Shown: positions 26,906 to 37,050, counted from the stretch's first letter. The stretch is 64,000 nucleotides of DNA from Sycobia sp. Sy_11 (GCA_018907035.1 JACCIC010000004.1:6246001-6310000), one strand, 5' to 3'. A program made the numbers and translations. The notes: generated by a model from the letters alone, not told the origin.

Positions 26906-29208
26906 TGAAAGAAGAATTTCAACTCATTGGTAAAATTACATTAGCGCGAATGGCTTATTTTAATTTTTTTAATAATATTTGAAAATAATTTATTTCTCTA
27001 TAACATTAATTAATCAAGTTATTTGTAAGTTTATTTAAGCCTACAATTTTTTTAGTCTGTAATATTTTATGCCTGACCTTTTCTCTTTAGCATCTCTATA
27101 TTAATGATTATTTTAATAATAATGAGATATAATAACTTAAATTTGTTTTTATTTTTTTAGTCTAATTTATATTACTTAAAAAATATTATAATACGTTTTT
27201 ATATTTACAATTCTCTGCAGCATCAAATAACAATAAATTGAGCTAAAAGTTTAACTATGAAATTGATGAAATTAAAACAAAAGGATTTTTAAATTTAGTT
27301 TGCATACATTTGAAAATCGAATATACAGTTTTTGACTAAATTAAAATTAAAAAAAAATTTTTTAAGAGATGTAATAAAAGGTAAGTTAATAAATTAATTT
27401 AGTATTTGAAGATTAATTTATACATAAACTATTGAACTTGAATGGGCGAGATATTATTTTGAAATATCTAATAATGTAAAAATATACTAGAACTATGTAG
27501 TACAGTAATTTCTGAAAGAATAGTTTTAAATTTGAATTTATGTTTTACTCTTAAATAAGCATTAATATTGAAATTAAAAATAAAGTACAATAAAAAACAT
27601 AATTAATGTGTAATTAGTATTTTTTGAATAAATTTTTATCTATTTAATAGATCAGATAAATTGTACTTTCCTGATCTATGATGTGCAAATTTCTATATAA
27701 ATAATGTTTTAGATTTATGATTATATAAATTTAACTCTAATTTTATTTTATTTTTGTACTATGCCAGCAAGGATTTTATGAGGTTTAATTAAAATTAAAA
27801 TATTCTTTGAATGTGTCATTATTTCTTAAAAGGAAATGCAGTGGATCTACAACTGTGAAATCTTTTAAATACTGTCATACAGAATGATGATTCATAAACT
27901 CAGTACATTTGCATGTACGTTAACAAGTTATGTACCATTGGATTCATAGTTCAATTTTGAATCATCTTCTCTCTTAATTTCAAGCACCTTACATCTTTGA
28001 TAATTGTAAGATCTGAAAAAGAAACAAAATAAGAAAATTTTGCAAAATCAACAATGGCTGTACCTTTATATTATGAGGTGTCTCTTCAAAGGTCAATAAC
28101 ATATATCTATCTCCTCTACTTTCCGGTGACCTTTGTCGTACCTGTAAAAAAAGTAATAAGCATGAAATAAGTGGCTTCATTATTTTAGAACTAATTTTAT
28201 TAAAAATTAAAACTTTTTAATTAAAACATATTATATAAAAGCTTTAATAATATTTTGTTCAGTATTTTTTATATTAACTTTTCATTTAGATGTGGATATA
28301 AAAGTTTTATATGAAAATAATAAAAACTGAAAACTAAAATAATAATTCTAAAGTTTAAATATTTTAACATTAATATGCTCTTTCTTTTTAAATGTAGATA
28401 CTCTACCTCTGCTGTAAATTTCTATAAGAATTATAAACATGATAACAAAGACAAATATATTACAAATGATTTTTTCTAAATAAGGTTTAGAAAATTTTCT
28501 ATTTGAATTATTAACATGTTTTTAATATTTTCTAGTGTAATAATAATTGAATCCATAGTTACAATTTTTCAATTTTAACATCCTTGGATAATTACAATGC
28601 AATACTTTTGAAAATGATTGAAATAATTTTTTTCGTTATTTAATATATTTAAGAACTAAATACTTATTTAAATATTTATATTTCAAATGTATTTTATATT
28701 TTTATCCAAGGAATACATTGTCTAGGAATAGTATAAGATTAAATAATAATTCTCATAAATACTAGACATCAGTTAATTGACACTTTCATAATCAATTCCT
28801 TATGTTTTATCTATTACTATAACAGTTTTACATAAAACACAAATATTGCAGTAACAAAAATTATAGTATTGATACAGTCTGACAATATCCAAGTGTACAA
28901 AAATTTAAATTTGAGTTATCATGCTACAGATTTGATGGAAACTCTTGCTTATGTCTGTTGATGCAATCGAATCCTCCAATTCTTATAAGAAAATCTACAA
29001 CAGAAGTTCTCCATTTCGAATATCTACAGCCTCCGAGTGACATCTTGCTGTCTCTACGTTGGCATCTGAATCGATGGATCTGGCTTCCTACCTTGACAAA
29101 GGTCTCGACAGCACTCTTGGCTACATCAAGCAGGGTAGGCCGACCTCCCAGATATGCCCTCTGGTTCATTGAGGCTGATGTATCGATGAGAAAGACTATT
29201 ATGGTCAT
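12195..29208 (-). CDS. IntS6: Integrator complex subunit 6 (whole gene, nine coding exons)
   Basis: Encodes a subunit of the nuclear Integrator complex, which cleaves nascent snRNAs and attenuates mRNA transcription; in the family INTS6 sits in the PP2A module, and its C terminus is the INTS3/SOSS contact region. Joined exons (high to low): 29208-29092, 28141-28064, 26293-26054, 24468-24076, 23524-22961, 22320-22057, 21319-20995, 20688-19732, 12409-12195. They sum to 3153 nt, or 1050 residues plus stop, with every junction GT-AG and in phase. The vWA domain begins at the N terminus with the MIDAS motif DTSAS (residues 9-13), GLTTLG (86-91) and ITDGG (130-134). Family blocks such as PGSELTKEPFRWDQRLF, VQSGVVINFEK, LPFDKYELEPSPLTQ and MGNYQEYLKR follow. 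A Ser/Asn-rich stretch in exon 8 makes it longer than the human protein (887 residues). The start is fixed by an in-frame TAG four codons upstream and a CAAAC context before the ATG. Confidence 0.96.
14645..14719. repeat. perfect 20-bp inverted repeat in IntS6 intron 8
   Basis: AACATTTTCAAATTACTTTA (14645-14664) is repeated as its exact reverse complement at 14700-14719. The loop is 35 bases. It could be a decayed fold-back element or a small RNA hairpin. Confidence 0.85.
15128..15158. repeat. 14-bp perfect hairpin, 3-base loop
   Basis: TTTAAATATAAGTT, loop TTG, AACTTATATTTAAA. Lies in IntS6 intron 8. AT-only arms could arise by chance. Confidence 0.75.
15967..16067. repeat. tandem repeat, 24-26 bp unit, about 3.5 copies
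   Basis: The unit begins TATTAACTTATTATAAACAT. Copies start at 15967, 15993 and 16018, with a partial copy at 16052-16067. Lies in IntS6 intron 8. Confidence 0.9.
17209..17272. repeat. tandem duplication of a 32-bp unit
   Basis: Two adjacent 32-base copies starting AAAGATAACTATCCCTTGTC, differing at about four positions near the end of the unit. A recent local duplication in IntS6 intron 8. Confidence 0.9.
17971..17996. repeat. 11-bp perfect hairpin
   Basis: AAATCAACATC, loop GCTG, GATGTTGATTT. Short stem in IntS6 intron 8. Confidence 0.75.
19732..20688 (-). CDS. IntS6: IntS6 coding exon 8 (residues 661-980)
   Basis: Acceptor ACTTATAG|GT restores the split Gly codon, then NPFKIDKRMMVDEADIDIVG (family NPFKLDKKGMMIDEAD). 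A Pro/Ser block (SPPSTPPSSPIPWSDD, PPLPPPP) follows, then a long Ser/Asn/Thr/Val-rich, probably disordered region. It ends with the charged segment LTKTEFEEIRRHNLEIRNLL and YKAIRRKHT, the family start of the C-terminal domain. The donor is CATACAA|GTGAGT in phase 1. Read-through would stop after TSE, within nine bases. Confidence 0.94.
20995..21319 (-). CDS. IntS6: IntS6 coding exon 7 (residues 553-661, last codon split)
   Basis: Acceptor TTGTTACAG|CTA; ends TTT G|GTTAGT in phase 1. Contains YRNAFDIPRKTLLDQVVRMR and VHSMPVSQMGNYQEYLKR, closely matching the human FRNAYDIPRRNLLDHLTRMR and PIAQMGNYQEYLKQ blocks. Intron 7 is only 306 bp. Confidence 0.95.
22057..22320 (-). CDS. IntS6: IntS6 coding exon 6 (residues 465-552)
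   Basis: Acceptor TTTATTTACAG|GCT, donor TTG|GTAATT, phase 0. Reads ALRRALTRMGVPAALAQTL, then DNTLSYSVLNYLKRLRN and TAKIEFDKL, matching the family SYSVISYLKKL block. AT-rich codons. Intron 5 (22321-22960) carries a roughly 80-bp AT array. Intron 6 (21320-22056) shows nothing notable. Confidence 0.94.
22736..22816. repeat. (AT)n microsatellite in IntS6 intron 5
   Basis: About 35 AT units with an AGAT interruption near the end. Confidence 0.95.
22961..23524 (-). CDS. IntS6: IntS6 coding exon 5 (residues 277-464)
   Basis: Acceptor TTTTACAG|GGA, donor GCT|GTAAGT, phase 0. Starts with an Asn/Ser-rich segment, then AWHSCRKLIYV, GFWPIPESFWPD and KFTCTSQEPLVIENLPFDKY. These are followed by CWQVFIANS, GHPFGYLKASTNLTCVNLF and TMPAYYAA. 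This is the conserved beta-rich middle part of the family. GC-rich codon use; the open frames on the opposite strand here are shadows of that. Intron 4 (23525-24075) contains ATT and AT arrays. Confidence 0.95.
23536..23567. repeat. (ATT)n microsatellite in IntS6 intron 4
   Basis: About ten ATT units just downstream (in + coordinates) of exon 5's acceptor. Confidence 0.95.
23671..23729. repeat. (AT)n microsatellite in IntS6 intron 4
   Basis: About 29 AT units. Confidence 0.95.
24076..24468 (-). CDS. IntS6: IntS6 coding exon 4 (residues 146-276)
   Basis: Acceptor TTTTCAG|TTC, donor TCG|GTGAGT, phase 0. Reads FTLPMHAPIPGSELTKEPFR onward, then MCEVTGGRSYCITSHRMM and SLVQKVQSGVVINFEK, all family blocks. 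It ends in an acidic, Asn/Pro/Ser linker (EEDHEDENG). GC-rich codon use. Confidence 0.96.
25861..25904. repeat. (GT)n/(GC)n microsatellite in IntS6 intron 3
   Basis: GT units with a GC core, a potential Z-DNA former. Confidence 0.95.
25983..26023. repeat. (AT)n microsatellite in IntS6 intron 3
   Basis: About 20 AT units ending some 30 bases from the exon 3 donor. Confidence 0.95.
26054..26293 (-). CDS. IntS6: IntS6 coding exon 3 (residues 66-145)
   Basis: Acceptor ATTGCAG|GCT, donor GAT|GTTAGT, phase 0. Encodes the core of the vWA domain: AGWKENLATFMNELKNLQ, GLTTLG, TGIDTYGQGRCPFYLEPS and ITDGGKYTT. It is strongly GC-rich at third positions, unlike exons 1, 2 and 6-8. Intron 2 (26294-28063) holds GTAT, GA and AT microsatellites in its exon-3-proximal part and plain AT-rich sequence in the rest. 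Confidence 0.96.
26367..26429. repeat. (AT)n/(GTAT)n microsatellite in IntS6 intron 2
   Basis: AT units pass into about nine GTAT tetramers. Confidence 0.95.
26702..26775. repeat. (GAGAGT)n/(GA)n repeat in IntS6 intron 2
   Basis: GAGAGT hexamers followed by GA units. Confidence 0.92.
26849..26904. repeat. (AT)n microsatellite in IntS6 intron 2
   Basis: About 27 AT units. Confidence 0.95.
28064..28141 (-). CDS. IntS6: IntS6 coding exon 2 (residues 40-65)
   Basis: A 78-nt exon with acceptor TTTTTTTACAG|GTA and donor AAG|GTACAG. It reads VRQRSPESRGDRYMLLTFEE then TPHNIK, matching the family block RDPASRGDRYMLVTFEE. Both ends are phase 0. Intron 1 (28142-29091) is plain AT-rich DNA without visible features. 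Confidence 0.95.
29092..29208 (-). CDS. IntS6: IntS6 coding exon 1 (residues 1-39)
   Basis: Begins MTIIVFLIDTSASMNQRAYL, the vWA first strand with the metal-binding DxSxS motif. It ends ...VETFVK at an AAG|GTAGGA donor in phase 0. An in-frame TAG at 29218-29220 lies just upstream of the ATG, so any 5' exons should be non-coding. Confidence 0.95.
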
Positions 29209-30650
29209 GTTTGTAGGCTATACAAATCCCTCCTCTCTTCTATTCCCTCCTTAGCCCACCTTCCTCTCCGCCTCCTCGGCCTTACTTCTTGCAGAACTGC
29301 CCTCAGGAGCAGCTATCTGCTGCTGATGCTGCCACTGCTACTGCTGATGGGCAAAGGCCCCGCGCCGGCGTGGCGCATATTAGCTGCTGCTGCCTGACTG
29401 CCTCCTTGCCCATTCGACGACGGCGACGCGCTCTCTTCCCCAACTTTGGTTTCCCTCCCTCCACCCTCCTGCGACTTGCGCTCTATCCTTCTCTAACACA
29501 CGCAACTTTTCTCTCTTACTCTCTTGACCCAGCTATATGCGTCTACTCCGAAAAAACAACCTTACGAGCCTCGGTTTCCTCGCCTCCTGGGGGTCTGCTC
29601 CGTCCACTCCTGGGGCCGATACGACCCTCCGTAGAAAATTCGCCCGCTTTTTCCCCGCTTATATACTACCGTCTGTGTGTTCAATTGCACGCACGTTCGT
29701 GCATATATACTATGTATCTATATCTATATATATCGGTATACGTATATATCTATTTATTCACACGTATTATATACCTGGTAAGCGTGTGTGTGCGCGCGTA
29801 TGCTCTCTCCACGTTTATTCGCGCAGTTCGCACACTGCAGAACAACAGAGAGAGTGAGAGAGAGCGCTAGAGAGAGATAGTGTGGTAGTATAGTAGAGTA
29901 GAGTACAGTTAAATATATGTCCGTCCCTCTCGCTCGCTTTTCTAACCTGTACGACGCGCGCGCTCTCCTCTCCCGTCCCTTTAACGCGAGCTACGTGTGT
30001 GAGTGCTTATACGTATATAAGAATGTACGCGCCGAGATGCGAATCCGTGCCGTATTATTTCTATGTGTATGTGTTTCGTAATGCGCGTGCGCGAGCGCTC
30101 TCGAGACAACGTGCCCGCGCGAAGTCAGCGGCTGAAATGCCGCCCGCCGCCGCGCGCTCAGCCGTCGGCGGCTCGGCGACGCGCAGGCCGCCAGGCCCGC
30201 CGCAGCAGCGGGCAGCGGCAGAGGGCAGAGCAGTAGTAGGAGTAGGCAATACACGCGCGGGTGGGGAGCGCGGGGAAGGAGCGGCGCAGCAGTAGCTACG
30301 ACGGCTGTAGCGCCACGGCTCATCCTACATACACGAACACGCTGCAAGCGCGCGGTGCTGCAGCGCCGCTCACGCGCGATATCCTCGGCGATCATGCCCA
30401 ATTTGCCCATGATAGTTTCGGCATTTGCCGATGGGAGGTCGCCACTATACGTGAAACGGCTACATGCACAACGCGCGTTCTTGTCGCTCATGCGCGAATG
30501 AAAGGTGCTCGTGCGAAATGCGAATAGTCCATCATGACTCCATGAGTCCAGCGAACTCTATTGTCATCTCGCTCCGACAATAGTGAAGGTAGCGATCTGG
30601 CGGACTTGCCATCATGGTGGCGACGACATAACCTAACCGAATTGGTGATA
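29209..30650 (-). promoter_or_regulatory. IntS6 5' region with CpG-rich island
   Basis: GC content rises sharply upstream of the IntS6 start. 29.29-29.36 kb carries CTG-type triplets, 29.85-29.88 kb GAGAGA runs (GAGA-factor type), and 30.07-30.31 kb many CpG dinucleotides (for example GCCGCCCGCCGCCGCGCGC). An otherwise AT-rich genome with such an island just 5' of a housekeeping gene suggests the promoter and 5' UTR. Several long open frames cross it on both strands, but their proteins are Arg/Ala/Ser-biased and look like composition artefacts. The transcription start cannot be fixed by eye. Confidence 0.55.
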
Positions 30651-31163
30651 CACGTAATTTTCAAAATTAGTAATTGACTGATTGAAGTGAAGGGCTATTC
30701 AATCTATATATTAGATTCCAGATTTTTGTGTCAATCGCTTTTACTGTTTAATGGAGCATTTTTCCTTCATTCTCGTGTAATATTTAAAAGTTTTCGAGCG
30801 CACTCGCGTAGGAATCATTATCTTTATTGTACTTTAATTATCCCGTAAGGCGAGGATCTTGGCAATAGAAAAACAATTTATTAGAAGTTCAGGAATAAAA
30901 GATTGATGGAGAGAAATATTCGAAAGATGTACATATCCGTGTCCTTTTCTAGGAAAACATGACACTACTCCATTATTCGTTAACTCTTTATATATGAGAT
31001 CTAATTTCATATCACCGGAAAATGTTAGGAATGATAAATCTTGTACTATCTAGAAGTTCCATTACTATCAGTAGTGCATTTATTAGCTTTTTCGAACAAT
31101 TTGAATTATAGAAATCTCAATACCCATCCGCAGTTTGATGAAGATAGAATATAATTTGTTTCA

Positions 31164-31170
31164 ATGTATG

Positions 31171-31215
<45 letters not shown>
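31164..31215. repeat. (AT)n microsatellite
   Basis: About 25 AT units. Confidence 0.95.
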
Positions 31216-31218
<3 letters not shown>

Positions 31219-31905
31219 TATTCTGCATACGCAGGCACAATACACAGTAATTTCATATTTAACATGTATTTATATTTCCTTCCCGTTCACATACGCACAC
31301 ACTATATTCACATAAATATATTGAAAGCGAGTATAGCTGTAATTGGTCATACATTTTTGCGTTTGTCGTTTAACAATATCATAATCAATTCATATCAATA
31401 TAAGTGTCGAATGAAGTTTCTGCTTTGTGTGCGCATGTGTTTGCACGTGTGTATGTGTGATGTATGTATGCATGAATATCTAGGAAATTAATTTCTACTT
31501 CACGCAGCTTCAAACTTTTGATCGAATGACTATCAGAAAGTGCTTTGCGAATCATTCATTTCCCATTATCGAATTATAAGTCCTGCAGTGAAATCAACTT
31601 ATAAAGTTAATGATTTATAAAGTGAACATTTTTGACCGACATATTCGTGCATGTAATATGTATAATATTCTGTCTTTCCCGTTTAACCTCTCTCCCCTTC
31701 TCCTGGTAGCTATATCTATCCTCGTTTCTCGTATTAAGCTCTCGTATGATTTTCTTCTCTTCTCTGATGTACGAAGTTCGCCGGCAAACGCGACATATCA
31801 CCCGCGCGCATCTCGCATCGTTCTTCATCTACATAGGGGCACGAACACCATGTTACGTCTAACGTCTCATAGATTCACGCTTTTGATTGTCTCTCTCATT
31901 CTCTC

Positions 31906-31906
<1 letters not shown>

Positions 31907-31947
<41 letters not shown>
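31907..31947. repeat. (CT)n microsatellite
   Basis: About 19 CT units. Confidence 0.95.
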
Positions 31948-31951
<4 letters not shown>

Positions 31952-32603
31952 TTTCTGTTTTTTACGTTATTACCAATTTATTATAGAGCTATAGCAGCAT
32001 TGTCTTTCTGTTAATACTACTAACATGCAAATTCCTAAAAAATGCATAACGATTATATCGTACATTAAAAAGATACATGCAAACCTAATATATATATATA
32101 TGACGAATTGAAAAAAAAATTTCCAAACGATAAAATACAAGCTCTGAAAGGTAATCTTTCGCTTTTCCATCAGCCAAAGATCGACAAATAAATTAGATTA
32201 CTATACCGTAGAACTACACACCTATCCTACGCTTATATATACCAGTATATACATCATCATTCGTTTGCGTACGACCACGCGTACGACGAAGTATATTTTC
32301 TGGTATTTACGACGGCTATTTCGAGTGCAGAGTACAGAGACCGCGTGTTAAACATACCAAATATATAGTATATTACATATATGCATATACACGAGAAGAA
32401 ATTAATTTTTTAGTTTTCGTTAGCTTTTTTGTAATTAATTCTGCTGCTTCTTTAATGTTCTGCACCTTTCCATCCTTTGCTTTCATTACCCGCTTACGCT
32501 CATATGTAAGTACTGCGCTTAGCCGTTACTCCTATATATATATAGACACCTGTATGTATGGGCGCACAAGTGGCTAAGCGTATATCTTCTTTCGCAGGTA
32601 ATC

Positions 32604-32604
<1 letters not shown>

Positions 32605-32677
<73 letters not shown>

Positions 32678-32678
32678 C
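32605..32678. repeat. (AT)n/(GT)n microsatellite
   Basis: AT units followed by GT units and GTAT. Confidence 0.95.
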
Positions 32679-33103
32679 AATTACATTACAGTTTGCAGAT
32701 GAGATAGGATAGATGGAATATAGAACAGGACTGTATTAAGCTGAATTCGCTCCTTGGCGGTTCTTTTTACTCGGCGGTTGTTCCTTTCGATCGTTGGTTC
32801 TCGCTTCCAGCAAGCGCAGTAGCTCACAATTCACAAACACATTGGTGGTTTATATGAATGGAACGTGTCGTGTTCTCGCATGCCCATACACTAGTGGTTT
32901 AATACATCATATTCTCATCTTTTTTCTCCAATTTTGGAATATAATATGTACTAGCATACGTGCATATGTATGCATTTGATGTGCGCCTGTTACGTTATTA
33001 TAGACATTACTTGCATTCGTAAACTGTTACACGCTACTGCGTCCAACACCGACACCACACACCGACTCGTCCGCTTAGCTTTGAGTTTATCGTCCGTACC
33101 ACC

Positions 33104-33107
<4 letters not shown>

Positions 33108-33162
<55 letters not shown>

Positions 33163-33183
33163 CCTACCATCGTTCCGCCTCTC

Positions 33184-33244
<61 letters not shown>
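33108..33244. repeat. two long (CT)n arrays
   Basis: CT arrays at about 33108-33160 and 33187-33244, split by a short unique stretch. Equivalent to GAGA-factor sites on the minus strand. Confidence 0.95.
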
Positions 33245-33246
<2 letters not shown>

Positions 33247-33546
33247 CTTTGTCGACTCTTCTTCAGTCGTCAGCCTCGACTTCAGTTGCTTGTTCTAGCT
33301 TGTTATAATTATTAAACCCTCTATATTCTTGGGCGGTCACGGAGAAGATCCTTCTTGTTCTTCTCACACACTCTCTCTATCTCTTCACTCTTTCCTCTCA
33401 CTCTTTCTGCCGTGCTTTTTTCCGAAACTTCATTTTCCGCGTTCGCCCGCGTCGCGTCACTCTTCAACGTTTTTTCAAGATTTTTCGTCTCTCTCACTCA
33501 ATTATTTGTGGACTCGCTGGCTACTCAGGCTGCGCTCCGACGTCTG

Positions 33547-33551
<5 letters not shown>

Positions 33552-33627
<76 letters not shown>
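33552..33627. repeat. (AT)n microsatellite
   Basis: About 38 uninterrupted AT units. Confidence 0.95.
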
Positions 33628-33629
<2 letters not shown>

Positions 33630-33898
33630 AATGAGATAGTACCTTCTGTTATCAGATATTTTGTACATGTTTCTATTTACGCAGCATCATTGTTTCTAAA
33701 ATTACCTCAATTCCCCGGGAAGCTTTTGCATTCATATCAATATATAGGTGTGCAAATTTATCTTTAGATTTATCTCGCTATCATCTTTTCAATTATCCCT
33801 CCTTTACTCGACTTCTTTGATAATGTCCTCTCTCTCTCTCGCTCCGTCTCTTTATCCCATTCTTCCATCATTGGTAAAATAAAGCTGTGCCGCGTAGG

Positions 33899-34002
33899 AT
33901 ATATATATATATATGTATGTGTATATATATAGCTACAGAAGTGATATATATATATATATATATATATTTCTTTTGCGCGCGCGCGCGCACACGCACGCAC
34001 GC

Positions 34003-34046
<44 letters not shown>
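33899..34046. repeat. compound (AT)n, (GC)n, (CA)n microsatellite
   Basis: Two AT tracts, then a GCGC core and a CA array of about 25 units. Confidence 0.95.
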
Positions 34047-34050
<4 letters not shown>

Positions 34051-34382
34051 AAATTTTATGTACACGTGCAGAAAAAGGGTAAAAGATCAAGATCTTTATC
34101 GTGCTCTACAAGGTACAAGCATTAAGCGAACAATTGTATTTTAGTATTTTTTCCAAAAACTCCTCGCGTAAATATAATATAATTTGATTGGATATACACA
34201 GGCGCCTATAAGGTATCTGGTATATATACATATGTACGCATATGTTTACGTTATGTGCTATTATCCTATCTTTCCATTCATTATACTGATTTAATTGGAC
34301 TCCCCCGTGATTACTAATTGTTTCTCCGTTCTATACCTCATCGTTCTTGCTCCGATTCTCGCCTCATTTCGTGCATTATTAT

Positions 34383-34405
34383 CCTCTCTCTCTCTCTCTC
34401 TCTCG
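34383..34405. repeat. (CT)n microsatellite
   Basis: About eleven CT units. Confidence 0.9.
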
Positions 34406-34834
34406 TCACCTCGTTCCCTCTCTCGTCATTTTCATTCGCTCTGAAAAATTTTTGAAATTGAATAATTTATATCTTCAACTAAGATATAGTAGACTATGAT
34501 GCATGTTGACAGTGCAATATTCATTATTTAAAGGCATTTCTAATTTTGCTATTGTTTCCTGCAATTTATCACACGCACACCGGCCCGCACGCACGCGCGC
34601 AACTTACCGAGGCATATGTCGAATAACTGATAATTAAATACAGAGGTATACAAAGGCACTATATGAAGTAGTCTAACGTCCACTGCGATTTTCGTCAAAA
34701 ATAAAAAAAAAATTCAAATCATTAATATTAGCACAATCAAGAATCAATGTTTTTTTTTTAATCAGTATGCATAGCGTCAGAAATGATAATAAAGTAGTAT
34801 CCAAGTGCAGTCTGTATCATGCAGTAACAGTCGC

Positions 34835-34836
<2 letters not shown>

Positions 34837-34882
<46 letters not shown>
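34837..34882. repeat. (AT)n microsatellite
   Basis: About 23 AT units. Confidence 0.95.
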
Positions 34883-34885
<3 letters not shown>

Positions 34886-36467
34886 AGTCAAAAAGTATTC
34901 GATTTCAAAGACCATCGGACGTTATATGTATTCTTAGATTTTGACACTGTAAATCTGCAGAAAAGTATCGTCATCCTTTTTTTCAACGAAAAAAAAAACT
35001 GATTGTAAAGTAAATCCTCTCAATATAACATCAACATGTATATACGAAAGAATATCATTTATTTAATGTTGTAATTGCTTATTTTATACTATATACACTA
35101 ATGATTTGTTAAAAATATAAAATAATATTAATTTAGCGTACCTAAAAGTTTACATAAAATTAATTAATTGCTATTTACTTTTATTTAAAATACAATCTCA
35201 TTTTATGTATTCTCGTGAATTAAATAAAGAAGTCGTTCTTGATAGTAACTTTTTAAAACATTATTCTTTTGGTTACTCAGGGTGTCAATATATTTCTAAG
35301 CTTTTATAAAGCTTGCTCATTAATTATCCATAGCTTAATTAAAAATTACGCTGCCGACTTTTTTTTTTATCTTGATAAGTTTGTGAATTGAATTTGACTG
35401 AATTTATAAATTTATTTTCCATGTAAAGTAATAAATGAAAATCAATTAAACGAGATAATTAAAATTATTATATTTTATAATTTTCTTGGAAAAGCAGAAT
35501 AGAATATTCAAGCTTATAAAGTTTCGCGCGCGCTAAATGTTTTGTGTATGCGCGTCTGCGTGTACGTGAGTGTGTACGTATATGCAAATTATCGTTTGTT
35601 TGAAGTTCAATTTTTCAAATAGACGCATGAATTAAAATGATTCAGACGAAGCTTAATAAAAATAACGAATTGCATGAAATTATCATAATAAGTGTGTTGC
35701 ATTTCTTTGTATATGCATTAATTTTAACGTATTGGACTAGTAAAAGACGAATGTATAGATAAGTATATACAACTTATAATACGTGCCTCTACTCTACGAA
35801 AAACGTAGTCTGGATTTACAGTTAAAAAATTTAGTACAGTTGCAGTGCCGTCTTTCAACAGTACGAGGGCCCTGGAGCTGAAAGTGTGACGAGGACCGTA
35901 TTGCAAAAAGGAATTTTTTTCTCAGCAGATATTGTTCAATATATTCGCCTAAAGCGGTCTTATATTGGTAAAAAATCGAGCTGTATAATCAGGACTCCCT
36001 ACATCTTGCGTTTATAACACATGTTCTTAGTTAACAAGATGGAGACTTAGGATGGACTTATGAGATAGAGACTAGCTTGATCCGTGATTGCATTATAAAC
36101 CAAAGTAGCTTTATTTACTGAGAGCAATGCTATTAAAGTTGAAAAATGGGTTTTTATTTTTCGTTCTAACGAAAATATACTTATTTCATTATTTTACATT
36201 GAACGATAACGAATTTCTCTAAACAAATATCTTTTTCAGTTTTAAATAATAAGAGTGAAGATCTACAGACAATCTCAGAATTGTTTGAATATAACTTTGT
36301 GTTATATAATATGCTATCCTTATAGAATGAGAGATAATGCTTCCCTTCATTTTTAATTAAATAATTAATAAATTGTTCATAAATATGAGTTAATTTTACC
36401 TATAAAATTTATGTAAATAATACTTAAGAAAATAGATATATTTTTTATAATGTTTTAAAGATATGCT

Positions 36468-36563
36468 TTATTTTTCTGGGTCACTACAAATGCCTAATTT
36501 ACGAAGACTGTCCTGCACATAGAGATCTGGATTTTTCGACGGAATTCGTTTAATTATGGACAT
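36468..36563 (-). CDS. unrecognised 31-codon open frame or terminal exon
   Basis: Not recognised. On the minus strand an ATG at 36563, preceded at once by in-frame TGA codons, opens a frame beginning MSIIKRIPSKNPDLYVQ and ending LGICSDPEK. Its TAA overlaps an AATAAA (36467-36472). The composition is protein-like rather than the Ile/Asn/Lys bias of the surrounding AT-rich DNA. It could be a small ORF, or the terminal exon of a gene spliced at GTGCAG inside it (before GACAGTCTTCG). It could also be chance. Confidence 0.25.
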   Translation of the reverse strand: MSIIKRIPSKNPDLYVQDSLRKLGICSDPEK

Positions 36564-36782
36564 TCAAATGAATCATTAATAATAGGTTAGATAATGTGAT
36601 TAATTTATGACTTCAAAAATTTGTTTCTCGATTTTTAACGAAGATGCTATCGATTGAAAGCCGCATGATTTCCAATGCATTCTTTACATATTCAATAAAG
36701 GTTTTTACTGAATTCTTAATTCACTATGGAAAGCCAGCATATTATATTTTAGCTTCAAGCATATCTAATATATAAATATATA

Positions 36783-36789
<7 letters not shown>

Positions 36790-36828
<39 letters not shown>
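36790..36828. repeat. (AT)n microsatellite
   Basis: About 19 AT units. Confidence 0.93.
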
Positions 36829-36829
<1 letters not shown>

Positions 36830-36941
36830 CTATATCATTTTCATATAATTTGACATTAACGTTATATATGACCAAGAGGCAAAAGTGAATATTTAAAGCT
36901 GCCCGGTTTGCTTGTTACTATATAAACATATGCATATATAC

Positions 36942-36945
<4 letters not shown>

Positions 36946-37000
<55 letters not shown>

Positions 37001-37003
37001 GAT

Positions 37004-37047
<44 letters not shown>
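36946..37047. repeat. (AT)n/(GA)n compound microsatellite
   Basis: About 25 AT units, then GATAGA, then about 20 GA units. Confidence 0.95.

Positions 37048-37050
<3 letters not shown>

Larger units (their letters stand above)
30651..34600. other. CT/CA-rich, promoter-like non-coding block
   Basis: No protein recognised. The block is dense in CT, GT, CA and AT arrays and has a higher GC level than the flanks. It resembles the 5' flanks of developmental genes and could hold a promoter or non-coding exons of an unseen gene, or belong to the IntS6 5' region. Confidence 0.4.

Noticed and set aside
29289..30527. Several open frames over the CpG-rich island on both strands
   Set aside because: Arg/Ala/Pro-rich composition follows from high GC and few stop codons; frames overlap on opposite strands and match no family.
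30640..30650. AACCTAACC, resembling the insect telomere repeat
   Set aside because: Only two units, far too short for telomeric DNA.
32970..33308. 112-codon plus-strand frame
   Set aside because: Mostly Ser-Leu repeats from the (CT)n arrays.
35724..35906. 60-codon minus-strand frame (TFSSRALVLLKDGTATVLNF)
   Set aside because: Reads like protein for a short span, but no donor/acceptor pair or known family supports it.
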